Assembly (NCBI GenBank): GCA_044226195.1
Contig: JBGAHO010000020.1
Coordinates: forward strand, 4,287 to 68,286
Direction: 5' to 3'
Length of the DNA stretch: 64,000 nucleotides
Source: RPQJ01 sp044226195
Lineage (GTDB): Bacteria > Pseudomonadota > Gammaproteobacteria > Steroidobacterales > Steroidobacteraceae
The notes under the pieces are model-generated. The model was not told the DNA's origin, did not search any database, and saw only the letters and a program-made list of their open reading frames with translations. Below are positions 17,212 through 32,485 of the stretch, piece after piece (position 1 is the first letter of the stretch; the number at the start of each line of letters is the position of its first letter). Both the position numbers and the translations under genes were made by a program.

Positions 17212-18126
17212 ATGTCCGCCGTCGACACGCTGCGTCGCTTCGTCTTCGAGCGCTACCCGTTCCGCGGCCAGGTCGTGCACCTCGGCCCGGCGTGGCAGGC
17301 GATGATGGAGCACCACGACTACCCGCCGCAGGTCCGCGATACGCTCGGCGAGGCCGTGGCCGCGTCGGCCCTGCTGGCCTCGACGCTGAAGTTCTCCGGA
17401 CTGCTGACCTTCCAGTTGCGCGGCGACGGGCCGGTGCACCTGATGTCCGTGGAATGCACCGACGGCCTCGCGATGCGCGCCGTGGCGCGATTCCGCGACG
17501 TGCCGGAGACGCGTGACCTGCGCGTGCTGGCGGGCGCCGGGACGCTCACCGTCACCGTCGAGAGCGACGCCGTGTCCCAACGCTACCAGGGCATCGTGCC
17601 GCTCGCCGGCGCGTCGATCGCCGACTGCCTGCGTGAGTACTTCGAGAGCTCGGAGCAGTTGCCGACGCGGCTCTGGTTGCGGGCCGGCGCCGATGGCGTG
17701 AGCGGCCTGCTGCTGCAGCGCCTGCCGTTGCAGGTCAAGGGCTCGGTCGTGCCCGAATCGGGCGCGGGCGTGATCCCGGCCGACGAGGTGGAGGATGCGT
17801 GGCGCCGCGTGCAGCTCGTCGCCGATACGGTCACCCCCGCGGAACTCGGGGAACTCGACGACCGCGACCTGCTGCGCCGCCTGTTCGCCGAAGACGACGT
17901 GCGCCTGTTCGAAGGCGCGCCGGTGTACTTCCGCTGCCGCTGCTCGCGCCAGCGCGTCGAGAACATGCTGCGATCGCTGGGGCGCGCCGAGGTCGACTCC
18001 GTGCTCGAGGAGTTCGGGCTGGTCGAGGTTCGCTGCGAGTTCTGCGGCCGGGCCTACCGGCTCGACGCCGTCGATTGCGCGGCGCTGTTCGGCGCCTCGG
18101 GTTCGGCAGCGCCCGGCGTGCACTGA
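17212..18126 (+). CDS. hslO: redox-regulated holdase Hsp33
   Basis: Hsp33 (304 aa) is a cytoplasmic chaperone switched on by oxidation. The zinc-binding redox switch is complete: CxC at Cys242/Cys244 and CxxC at Cys275/Cys278. The substrate-binding N-terminal domain includes LLASTLKFSGLLTFQLRGDGPV. The start is the ATG at 17212, just after the fumarase stop; earlier codons in the frame overlap fumarase. Pairing of an oxidant-sensitive fumarase with Hsp33 may be coincidental. Confidence 0.95.
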   Translation: MSAVDTLRRFVFERYPFRGQVVHLGPAWQAMMEHHDYPPQVRDTLGEAVAASALLASTLKFSGLLTFQLRGDGPVHLMSVECTDGLAMRAVARFRDVPETRDLRVLAGAGTLTVTVESDAVSQRYQGIVPLAGASIADCLREYFESSEQLPTRLWLRAGADGVSGLLLQRLPLQVKGSVVPESGAGVIPADEVEDAWRRVQLVADTVTPAELGELDDRDLLRRLFAEDDVRLFEGAPVYFRCRCSRQRVENMLRSLGRAEVDSVLEEFGLVEVRCEFCGRAYRLDAVDCAALFGASGSAAPGVH

Positions 18127-18145
18127 GCGCATTCCCCGGGGACGC

Positions 18146-18164
18146 AACGAGCCCTCGTCTCGTT
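18146..18164. terminator. weak hairpin between convergent genes
   Basis: A 6-bp stem AACGAG/CTCGTT with a 7-base loop lies between hslO and the histidine kinase gene. There is no T run on either side, so termination activity is uncertain. Confidence 0.25.
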
Positions 18165-18181
18165 CCCTGGCGGGCGGCCGT

Positions 18182-20580
<2,399 letters not shown>

Positions 20581-20584
<4 letters not shown>

Positions 20585-21129
20585 GGCGTCACCTCGTCGG
20601 CCAGCTTCAGCAACTGGCTGCTGAGGACCAGGCCGGCGCGGTGGGCGGCGCCCTGGTTGATGTCGAAGCGCACGCGGTCGGCGCGCAGCTTGAGACCGAT
20701 CATGCCGCCCTGCGCGGCGAAATCCGGCACGTCACTGATGGTCAACACCGGCGCCGCAGCGAGCGTGCGCAGGCCGTCCACGGGCAGGACGCCGTCGACG
20801 CCCTCCAGGAAGAGGACCTGGCAGCCGCGCCATTCCGCGGCCCGGACCGGCGCGACGACATGGATCGTGCGACCCATGACCTGTCGACCGTTCAATGAGT
20901 CGAGCCGGCCCGAGAGCGCCTGCGTCTGATCGGCGCAGAATCGCAGCGTGCCGTCATCGGCGACCGGAGCAGGCCAGGTCGTGTATTTGATGAAATTGAG
21001 GATGAAGCCGACCTTGACCTCGTCCTCCGACGGCGAGCTGCCGTCCACGAAGCCGCCCGCGCCGAGCAGCAGCACGGCTGGCAGCAGCACCGCCACCCAA
21101 AGCGCGAGTTTTCGTGTCCCGCGGTTCAC
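20581..21129 (-). CDS. YfiR family (DUF4154) periplasmic protein
   Basis: The 182-aa product has a signal sequence (about 1-25) and the YfiR/DUF4154 pattern: VKVGFILNFIKYTTWP, LNGRQVMGRTIHVV, CQVLFLEG and the C-terminal PVLTISDVPDFAAQGGMIGL. In the Pseudomonas YfiBNR system YfiR is a periplasmic inhibitor of the CHASE8-containing diguanylate cyclase YfiN. Here the partner downstream is a CHASE8-like hybrid kinase, while a TonB-dependent receptor gene lies upstream with only three bases between them. The start codon is GTG. The ligand, if any, is not indicated by the sequence. Confidence 0.88.
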
Positions 21130-21132
21130 GTG

Positions 21133-23130
21133 TCAGAACTTCCAGTCGATGCGCGCGTAGGCGCTGCGCTCGATCTCGGTCGGCAGCGTCTCGAGGTACA
21201 TCGACCCGAACTCCGGGTGTGCGGCGTCGAGCAGGTTCTGCCCGACCACGGACAGCTCGAGCCGGCGCGTCGCGGCCCACGCGAGCCGCATGTCGAGCGT
21301 GACGTAGCCCGGGATATCGAATACCGCGATGCGGCTCACCGCGCGCAGCCAGGCATCCCAGCGCACCTCGTGCGGCAGGTCGAGCGCGGACCGCAGCGAG
21401 AACTGCTGCGTCGGGCTGACGTCCCCGACCTCGCTCGGCGCCTGCGTCGGTTCGTCGCGACCACGGACCCGCATATGGAGCCAGCTGTAGTTCGCCTGCA
21501 GGCGCCAGGTCGGCCGTACGTTCCAGTCGAGACTCACCTCGGCGCCGTAGGAATGGGCATTGAGCGAGTTGTCGGTCTGCGTCGGAATGATCAGGTAGCC
21601 GGGCGGGATGAAGGCGGGCGGTCCGATCTGTCCGCCGCGCAGGTCGTCGTAGTGATAGTAAAAGCCGGCGACGTCGAGGCTGGCCTTGGCACCGAGCTGG
21701 CCGCGCCAGCCGACGTCGAGCGCGTCGACTTCCTCGTCCTGCAACGGGCCGGTGATCGTCTCGATGATCGTCGGCGGCGCCATCGCCACATCGAGCGTCG
21801 GAATCGGGAAACGATAGACGTTGCGATCCTGCTCCATGCGCGAGGGCGTGCGGATCGCGCGTGCGATGGAGATCCAGGCGCTCTGCGTGGCGTCCGGCGT
21901 CCACAGCAGTCGGACGTTGGGCTGCACGCCGAGGTGCGTCGCGTCGTTGTAGTCCAGCCGCGCGCCGACCGAGAGGCGCCAGCGCTGCGGCTGCAGCGTG
22001 ATCTCGTCCTGCGCGTAGACGCTGTACAGCGTTGCGATGTCGGATCGATCGGGTACCTCGACGATCGGCGTGTCGCGGATGCGGTCCTCGCTGTAGCGGT
22101 AGCCGAGCCCCCAGATCAGGTCGTGGCTCGAGCCGAGCGCGACCTGCTGCTGGTACTCGAGGTCGACCGTCGTGCGGTGCTCGAGCAGCATGACGTGGTC
22201 GAGGATGGAATGGGTGGCGTAGAACTGCAGCATCTGCTGCGGCCCCGCCTTGTGCTGCGTGTCCCAGCGGGCCATCAGCGACTGGTTTTCCGAGCGCTGG
22301 GTGAACGGCGTGTAGTCGGCACTCGGCGGGTCGAGATCGGTCATCGCGGCGTCGCCGGCCAGGGAGCGCGCCGCGCTGCCTTCGACGCGCAGCGTGCTCG
22401 CATCGAGCAGCTGCTCCAGGCCGAACCCGAAGGACTGGTTCAGCCAGTCGTCGTAGCCATCGCGCCCATCGGGGGTCTGCGACGGCCCCGCATTCTCGGC
22501 CATGGCGCGCAGGGACAGGGCCGTGTCCGGTCCGAGCGTCCAGCCGAAGCGGGCCATCCCGTAGCCCTGCATCTCCGTGCCGCCCGCCAGCGCGAGCTCG
22601 CCGCCCTGCGCATCGAAGGCCGGGCGGGTGATGATGTTGATCACGCCGTTGACCGCGTTCGCTCCCCAGATCGAGGCGCCGGGACCGCGGATGACCTCGA
22701 TGCGGGCAATGGTTTCGAGCGGGACGTCGAGCGTTTCCCAGAGCACGCCGGAGAAGAGCGGGGTGTAGACGCTGCGGCCGTCGACGAGCACCAGCAGCTT
22801 GTTGGCGAAGCGGTCGGCGAAGCCGCGGATCGAGACGGCCCACTTGTTGTTGCCGAGCGCCGAGACCTGCACGCCGGGCGCGAGACGCAGCGCCTCCGGC
22901 AGATTGGTGGCGCCACTGCGGTGGATGTCGTCGGCCGTGATCACGTACGCGGCCGCCGCCGTGTCCGCGAGGGTCTGGGACTTCTTCGAGACGGAGGTCA
23001 CGACGACCTTCATCAGGTCCTCGAGACCGAGGTTGAGCGTATCGGTGTCCTCGGGCGGCAGGGGCGTGTCGGCGAGAGCGGTGGGGGCGGCCACGAGTGC
23101 CGAGGCAGCCAATAAAGCAGCGATCCGCAT
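21133..23130 (-). CDS. TonB-dependent outer membrane receptor
   Basis: This is a 665-aa TonB-dependent receptor with a cleavable signal peptide (about 1-20, ending in ALA). The plug domain begins with LEDLMKVVVTSVSKKSQ, then VITADDIHRSGATNLPEALRLAPGV and the RIEVIRGPGASIWGANAVNGVINIIT hallmark. A beta barrel follows that ends in a terminal phenylalanine (IDWKF). It leads a tight operon with the YfiR-like protein and the hybrid kinase, so it may act as a receptor or signal transducer as well as a transporter. There is no N-terminal signalling extension of the FecA type. Substrate is unknown; no Fur box was recognised upstream. Confidence 0.92.
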   Translation of the reverse strand: MRIAALLAASALVAAPTALADTPLPPEDTDTLNLGLEDLMKVVVTSVSKKSQTLADTAAAAYVITADDIHRSGATNLPEALRLAPGVQVSALGNNKWAVSIRGFADRFANKLLVLVDGRSVYTPLFSGVLWETLDVPLETIARIEVIRGPGASIWGANAVNGVINIITRPAFDAQGGELALAGGTEMQGYGMARFGWTLGPDTALSLRAMAENAGPSQTPDGRDGYDDWLNQSFGFGLEQLLDASTLRVEGSAARSLAGDAAMTDLDPPSADYTPFTQRSENQSLMARWDTQHKAGPQQMLQFYATHSILDHVMLLEHRTTVDLEYQQQVALGSSHDLIWGLGYRYSEDRIRDTPIVEVPDRSDIATLYSVYAQDEITLQPQRWRLSVGARLDYNDATHLGVQPNVRLLWTPDATQSAWISIARAIRTPSRMEQDRNVYRFPIPTLDVAMAPPTIIETITGPLQDEEVDALDVGWRGQLGAKASLDVAGFYYHYDDLRGGQIGPPAFIPPGYLIIPTQTDNSLNAHSYGAEVSLDWNVRPTWRLQANYSWLHMRVRGRDEPTQAPSEVGDVSPTQQFSLRSALDLPHEVRWDAWLRAVSRIAVFDIPGYVTLDMRLAWAATRRLELSVVGQNLLDAAHPEFGSMYLETLPTEIERSAYARIDWKF

Positions 23131-23342
23131 GACGATTCCCTGTACGACCGCAACACCGGCGAGTCCGGCTTTCGCGTCGGTCAGGTGAAGTGTCGGCAGG
23201 ATCCGCGGGGGCTTTAAGACGTGGGTCGCGAATTACCACCGCTCTGGTCACGTCCGCCGCCCGCGGACCGACCGAATGGGTATTTCCCGCAGCGTGGACC
23301 GGTACGGCCCGGATTGCGTCGGCGGCGGCGGATCGACGTCGG

Positions 23343-24218
23343 TCAGGTCGTCGCGGTGTTCGGCCCCGTCGTCGTGCGGTCGCGCCAGTGCCGCTTGCCG
23401 GCGAGCGCGCGCTCGTACTCCGCGCGGCTGAGGATGTTCTCCTCGAGCGCCATGTCGGTGGCGCAGTACTGCTCGAAGAACTGCCCGGTCGCTTCGCGCG
23501 AGGCGAGCACGTGGTCGCGGACGTAGTTCACGTCGATGTTCATGCACACCGCGCCGACGATGCCGTAGGGCTCGCGCACGATCGGCACGGTCGTGCACTT
23601 GAAGCGTCGCGCGCCGATCTGCAGGCCGTAATTGAGCTTGTCCTGGTGCAGGTGGCGCCGGCGCTTGAGGTCGATCACGAGCTGGGTGGTGCCCATGCCC
23701 TCGCTGCGCCCGGTCACTTCGCCGTTCGCGATCGTCGTGATGGAGCGCGACGGATTGACGAGGTCGTGCAGCAGGATCTCGATGCCCATGTCCCTGAACG
23801 TCGCGCCGAACAGTCGCACCAGCCGGCGATAGTTCTCGAGGAACTCGCTGCTGTCCGCCATCACCTGCTGGCCGTGATGGCGCGCGTAGAGCTTCTCGTA
23901 GCGCGCCAGGGCAGGGGACTCGAGCTGGTAACGGACGCCGTTCTGCTCCCCGAGGACGATCAGCTGGCTTGCGGCCGTCGCATCCGGATGACGCAGCAGC
24001 TGCTCGACACCCCGCTCGAAAAGGTCGAGGCGGAACTGCGGGAACCCGTCCTCGTCGGCCACGAACGGGTAGAAGTCGTACTGCTCGAGATTGCGCCCCC
24101 GCAGTTGCCGGCGCAGGCGCCAGCGGCCGATGAGGTAGCCGCCGACGAACAGCAGCAGCGACGCCAGCAGGTTGATGCCGATCTCCGCGGCCAAGGACCC
24201 GAACGCTTCCCCGGTCAT
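23343..24218 (-). CDS. membrane-anchored YheO-type PAS protein without HTH
   Basis: The 291-aa protein has one N-terminal transmembrane segment (about residues 11-31, followed by a basic RWRLRRQLRGR stretch), a middle segment of about 70 residues not recognised, then a domain strongly resembling the PAS-like domain of YheO transcription regulators: EILLHDLVNPSRSITTIANGEVTGR and later CTTVPIVREPYGIVGAVCMNIDVN. YheO proteins normally continue into a C-terminal DNA-binding helix-turn-helix; here about 55 residues follow without such a motif. It is therefore probably a membrane sensor module rather than a regulator by itself. It is divergent from the ArsR-like gene across an AT-rich intergenic region. 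Confidence 0.75.
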   Translation of the reverse strand: MTGEAFGSLAAEIGINLLASLLLFVGGYLIGRWRLRRQLRGRNLEQYDFYPFVADEDGFPQFRLDLFERGVEQLLRHPDATAASQLIVLGEQNGVRYQLESPALARYEKLYARHHGQQVMADSSEFLENYRRLVRLFGATFRDMGIEILLHDLVNPSRSITTIANGEVTGRSEGMGTTQLVIDLKRRRHLHQDKLNYGLQIGARRFKCTTVPIVREPYGIVGAVCMNIDVNYVRDHVLASREATGQFFEQYCATDMALEENILSRAEYERALAGKRHWRDRTTTGPNTATT

Positions 24219-24346
24219 GCGTCCTCCCCGATTGTCGTCCGCCCGGCTTCCCCGTCGGCCGCGTGTCCCGCCGGCCCGGGGTCGGGCGTGATTTTACAGT
24301 CATCGGAAGCATATGATTTTTGGATGATTTTGTATCGATTGTATTT

Positions 24347-24366
24347 ATATAAAGACATCTTTATAT
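24347..24366. promoter_or_regulatory. 20-bp palindromic operator before the ArsR-metFH genes
   Basis: ATATAAAGACATCTTTATAT is an inverted repeat with 9-bp arms and a 2-bp centre, ending two bases before the regulator ATG. It contains TATAAA (24348-24353), a possible -10, so binding there would block transcription. The surrounding 75 bases are AT-rich in an otherwise GC-rich genome. ArsR-family repressors bind such palindromes, so autoregulation and control of metFH is the simplest reading. Confidence 0.65.
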
Positions 24367-24368
24367 TT

Positions 24369-25286
24369 ATGACCATGGACGGAGCCTTCACAGACCTGCT
24401 GGGCCAGTTGCGTGCCGCCGCGGAACCGACGCGGCTGCGCATGCTCGCGATCCTGTCGCGGGGAGAGTTTTCGGTCGGGGAATTGACGCAGGTGCTGGGG
24501 CAGAGCCAGCCGCGCGTCTCGCGCCACCTGAAGCTGCTGGACGACTGCGGCCTGCTCGAGCGCTTCCGTGAACAGCACTGGATCTACTACCGCGTGCCGG
24601 CCGACTCCGCCGGCGGCCGCCTCGTCCGCCAGTTGCTGGCCGGCGTCGATGCGACGGATCCCGTGCTGGCGCAGGACGCGGTCAGTGTCGCCGCGCTGCT
24701 GGAGCAGCGGGCCCGTCGCGGCGGCCTGCCCGCCGATGCCGACGTACCGCGCCCGTACGAGCGACTGGCCCGCGCGCTGGGCCCCGAAATCGGCGTGTCA
24801 CCGGTGGACGCGCTGCTCTATTTCGGCGGTGCGCCCGCCGGGATGATCACGCCGCTGGCCGCACGCGCGCGCCGTATCGTGGGCATGCACCCGGATCGCG
24901 CGGAAGTGCAGCGGGCGCGCGCGGAGCTGCATTCGCGGGGTTACAGCCACTGCGTCCTGCAGCAGGGCGGACTGCGGTCGCTGCCGCATGCCTCGGCCAG
25001 CTTCGACGTCGCGTTACTCGATGGCGCGCTGCTGGACGATCCGCGGCCGGGGACGGCCCTGCGCGAGGTGGGTCGCGTGCTCCGTCCGGGCGGTCGCCTG
25101 CTGCTGGTCGAGGACTACGACGCGCTCGATGCCCGTTGCGCCACGGACCATCCCCTGTCGCGGGTCCGTGGCTGGCTGGCGGAGGCGGGGCTCGCGTGCC
25201 TGCGTCTGCGGCCGATCGATCTGGAAGGTTTGCACCTGCTGCTCGCCGTCGCGGCCACACAGCCCGCGGCGGGCCTGGCCGCCTGA
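24369..25286 (+). CDS. ArsR-family regulator fused to degenerate methyltransferase-like domain
   Basis: The 305-aa protein starts at ATG 24369 (or the ATG two codons later). Residues about 8-85 form a winged helix of the ArsR type, with the recognition region GELTQVLGQSQPRVSRHLKLLDDCGLLERFREQHWIYYRV. No metal-binding ELCVCDL motif is present. The C-terminal half looks like a class I SAM methyltransferase (SFDVALLDGALLDDP, VLRPGGRLLLVEDY), but the glycine motif I reads LLYFGGAPAGM instead of a GxGxG pattern, so catalysis is doubtful. Such ArsR-methyltransferase proteins next to SAM-cycle genes may sense SAM or SAH; the metFH gene 22 bases downstream fits this. Ligand is inferred. Confidence 0.85.
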   Translation: MTMDGAFTDLLGQLRAAAEPTRLRMLAILSRGEFSVGELTQVLGQSQPRVSRHLKLLDDCGLLERFREQHWIYYRVPADSAGGRLVRQLLAGVDATDPVLAQDAVSVAALLEQRARRGGLPADADVPRPYERLARALGPEIGVSPVDALLYFGGAPAGMITPLAARARRIVGMHPDRAEVQRARAELHSRGYSHCVLQQGGLRSLPHASASFDVALLDGALLDDPRPGTALREVGRVLRPGGRLLLVEDYDALDARCATDHPLSRVRGWLAEAGLACLRLRPIDLEGLHLLLAVAATQPAAGLAA

Positions 25287-25308
25287 GCGGGCGCTCGAGG
25301 AGTCGACG

Positions 25309-29829
<4,521 letters not shown>

Positions 29830-29871
29830 GACGCGCGACGCCTGATCGCGGGCGCCGTGCGATGCATCGAA

Positions 29872-29903
29872 GGCGGGAGCCCGGCCCGCGCCGGACTCCC
29901 GCC
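29872..29903. terminator. strong hairpin between metFH and the outer-membrane protein gene
   Basis: Thirteen base pairs with one mismatch (GGCGGGAG-C-CCGGC pairing to GCCGG-A-CTCCCGCC) close a 4-base loop. It lies 42 bases after the metFH stop and 11 before the end of the convergent gene. T runs are short on both sides, so it may act bidirectionally and weakly. Confidence 0.55.
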
Positions 29904-29914
29904 CGTCTTGCGAC

Positions 29915-30499
29915 CTACTTGCCGAAATTCCAGCGGACGTTCACCCCGTAGGTGTTGGCGTCGCTGCCGAACTCGCCTTCGAGGCCGGCGGCGAACTGCG
30001 GCGTGAAGTAGTAGCGCGCCGCGATGCCGAACGTGGTGTCGTCACCCGAGTCGTTCAGGTCCATGTAGTTGACCGAGCCGTCGATCTCGAAGTCCTGCGC
30101 GAGGCGTCCGCGCATGCCGACGCCGAGCAGGTAGCCGTCGTCGTCGACGTTCGGGCCCGGCACCTCGAGCTGGGCGTGCGCGTAGGCGGCCTTGCCGTAG
30201 AGATCGATGTTGCGCGCGATCGGCCACGCGTAGCCCGCGCCGACCTGGTACTGCTCCAGCCCGACGTCCGAGCCGAAGATCGACGTGCTCTGGTTGGCGT
30301 AGTTGCCGAACATGAACACGTGCGGCGTGATCTCGAACGAGCCCCTGAGCGCGAAGCCATCCACGTCCTTGTCGAAGTTGTCGATGTCGGTGTTGACGTA
30401 GGCCCCTTCGAGGTACGAGTAGCTGAAGCCGTCGGCGTGCGCGAACGCGGGCACGAGGGCAGCGGTGGCGATCAGGGAAGAAACGATCTTGAAGCGCAT
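29915..30499 (-). CDS. outer-membrane beta-barrel protein, Ax21-like
   Basis: The 194-aa product has a signal peptide (about 1-22, ending AHA) and an alternating-residue beta-barrel of about eight strands ending in NVRWNFGK. The opening FSYSYLEGAYVNTD...DVDGFALRGSFEI and the VGAGYAWPI segment resemble the small Ax21-type barrels of Xanthomonadales. Function is unknown; structural or adhesion-related roles are possible. The ATG at 30499 has a strong AAGGAG ribosome site six bases upstream. It is divergent from the amidohydrolase gene. Confidence 0.8.
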   Translation of the reverse strand: MRFKIVSSLIATAALVPAFAHADGFSYSYLEGAYVNTDIDNFDKDVDGFALRGSFEITPHVFMFGNYANQSTSIFGSDVGLEQYQVGAGYAWPIARNIDLYGKAAYAHAQLEVPGPNVDDDGYLLGVGMRGRLAQDFEIDGSVNYMDLNDSGDDTTFGIAARYYFTPQFAAGLEGEFGSDANTYGVNVRWNFGK

Positions 30500-30701
30500 G
30501 ATTGCTCCTTGGATGACGGCGCCCAACACGGGCGCCTCCGGATGGCCTCCAGGACGGAGTGCCTGAGCGTTGGAGGCCGGCGCCGTGGTCGAAGTTCCAC
30601 GTCCGTCGTGCGTTGCTTTTCGACAACGCGGGCGCACAGGGCGCTGCTCCAATCGCTCCGGCTTCGCCGAAGGTCTCCCGCACTAACGCGCGCCGCCGGA
30701 G

Positions 30702-30729
30702 TTGGCTGACACGCGGACTCAGGTACGAT
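30702..30729 (+). promoter_or_regulatory. candidate sigma-70 promoter of the amidohydrolase-creBC genes
   Basis: TTGGCT (30702-30707) and TACGAT (30724-30729) are spaced by 16 bases. The start would lie about 20 bases before the ATG at 30756. The rest of the 256-base divergent region shows no further recognisable element. Confidence 0.4.
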
Positions 30730-30755
30730 GCGGGCTCCAGTGCCGGGGGAAGCCC

Positions 30756-32462
30756 ATGTCCACGATTCGACGGAATCTCTTTGCAGTCGGCGTGCTCGCC
30801 TGTGCCGCCGCCGCGCGTGCATTCGCCGCGGTGCCCGACCTGCCGCCGGAGCGTTATGACACGATCATCCGCCACGGGCTCGTGTACGACGGCACGGGGC
30901 AACCGGCGCGCCGGGCCGACGTCGGCCTGCGTGGCGATCGAATCGCGACCGTCGGGGATCTCTCGCACGCGGCGGCGACCACCGAGATCGATGCGACCGG
31001 CCGGGCCGTCGCCCCGGGTTTCATCAACGTGCTCTCGTGGGCCGGCGTCTCGCTGATCGCCGATGGCCGCGGCATGAGCGACGTGAAGCAGGGCGTGACG
31101 CTCGAGATCATGGGCGAGGGCGATTCCGGTGGTCCGCTCAACGAGGCCATGAAGGCACGCTGGCTCGCGAAGCAGGGCGACGTGAAGTTCCCGATCGACT
31201 GGACCAGCTTCGGGGGTTTCCTCGACGCGCTGGTGCGCCGGGGCATCTCGCCGAACGTGGCGTCCTTCGTCGGCGCGACCACGGTGCGCGAGTACGTGCT
31301 CGGCGAGGACGACATCGACCCGACGCCGGCCCAGCTCGCCCAGATGCAGGATCTCGTGCGCCAGTCGATGCGCGAAGGCGCGCTCGGCGTGGGCAGCTCG
31401 CTCATCTACGCGCCGGCCTACTTCGCCGAGACGCCGGAGCTGATCGCGCTCGCCCGGGCCGCGGCTGAGTCCGGCGGCGGGTACGTCTCGCACGTGCGCA
31501 ACGAGAGCTATCGGCTGAACGATGCCATCGGCGAGCTGATCGAGATCACGCGCGCCGCGGGTGGGCATGGCGAGGCCTACCACCTGAAGGCGGCGGGTGA
31601 GGCCAACTGGGGCCGCATGGCCAGCGCGATCGCGCAGATCGAGGCCGCGCGGCGCGCGGGCGTCGACGTGGGGGCCAACATGTACACCTACACCGCCGGC
31701 TCGACGGGACTGGATGCGTCGATGCCGCTCTGGGTACAGGCGGGCGGGCTCGATGCCTGGGTCGCGCGACTGAAGGACCCGGCGCTGCGGGCCCGCGTGA
31801 TCCAGGACATCCGCACGCCGCCGGCGGGCGAGGAGAACCTGTTCCGCACCGCGGGCTCGCCGGATCGCGTGCTGTTCGTCGGGTTCAGGAATCCCGCGCT
31901 CAAGCCGCTCACGGGCAAGACGCTGGCCGAGGTGATGAAGCTGCGCGGCACCAGCGCGGAGGAGACCATCGTCGACCTCGTCGCCGAGGACCACTCGCGC
32001 GTGCAGACGATTTATTTCCTGATGAGCGAGGACAACGTGAAGCTCGGCCTCGCGCAGCCCTGGGTCAGCCTCGGGTCGGATGCCGAGGCACTGGCGCCGG
32101 AGGGCGTGTTCCTGAAATCCAGCACGCATCCGCGCGCCTACGGCAATTTCGCGCGGCTGCTCGGCCGGTACGTGCGCGACGAGCACGTGATGCCGCTGGA
32201 GGAGGCGGTGCGGCGTCTCACGCGGCTGCCGGCGACGAACTGGAAGCTGAAGGACCGCGGCTGCCTCGACCCGCAGTGCTACGCCGACGTCGTGGTCTTC
32301 GATCCGGCGACGATTGCCGATCGCGCGACCTTCGATCAGCCGCGCCAGTACGCCGTCGGCGTCGAGCACGTGTTCGTGAACGGCGTCGCGGTGATCCGCA
32401 ACGGCGAGCACACCGGCGCCACTCCGGGTCGCGTCGTGCGCGGGCCCGGCTACCGGCCGTAG
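30756..32462 (+). CDS. D-aminoacylase-like amidohydrolase lacking the HxH metal motif
   Basis: The 568-aa protein has a signal peptide (about 1-25) and the amidohydrolase layout of N-acyl-D-amino-acid deacylases: DTIIRHGLVYDGTG, a TIM barrel, and the closing RYVRDEHVMPLEEAVRRLT...DRGCLDPQCYADVVVFDP. In the usual motif PGFIDVHTH the two histidines bind the first metal; here the segment reads PGFINVLSW with Leu93 and Trp95 in those places. Later candidate ligands are kept (HVRNES, YHLKAAG, SSTHPRAYG). It may therefore be a one-metal or altered enzyme. Substrate is unknown; export suggests a periplasmic D-amino acid derivative or peptide. creB follows after 23 bases. Confidence 0.82.
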   Translation: MSTIRRNLFAVGVLACAAAARAFAAVPDLPPERYDTIIRHGLVYDGTGQPARRADVGLRGDRIATVGDLSHAAATTEIDATGRAVAPGFINVLSWAGVSLIADGRGMSDVKQGVTLEIMGEGDSGGPLNEAMKARWLAKQGDVKFPIDWTSFGGFLDALVRRGISPNVASFVGATTVREYVLGEDDIDPTPAQLAQMQDLVRQSMREGALGVGSSLIYAPAYFAETPELIALARAAAESGGGYVSHVRNESYRLNDAIGELIEITRAAGGHGEAYHLKAAGEANWGRMASAIAQIEAARRAGVDVGANMYTYTAGSTGLDASMPLWVQAGGLDAWVARLKDPALRARVIQDIRTPPAGEENLFRTAGSPDRVLFVGFRNPALKPLTGKTLAEVMKLRGTSAEETIVDLVAEDHSRVQTIYFLMSEDNVKLGLAQPWVSLGSDAEALAPEGVFLKSSTHPRAYGNFARLLGRYVRDEHVMPLEEAVRRLTRLPATNWKLKDRGCLDPQCYADVVVFDPATIADRATFDQPRQYAVGVEHVFVNGVAVIRNGEHTGATPGRVVRGPGYRP

Positions 32463-32485
32463 TCGCGAGTCGACGCGGAACGGGC

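Noticed and set aside
24219..25308. SAM or cobalamin riboswitch before metFH
   Set aside because: No conserved riboswitch core was recognised in the leader or in the 22-base gap; the palindromic operator explains control better.
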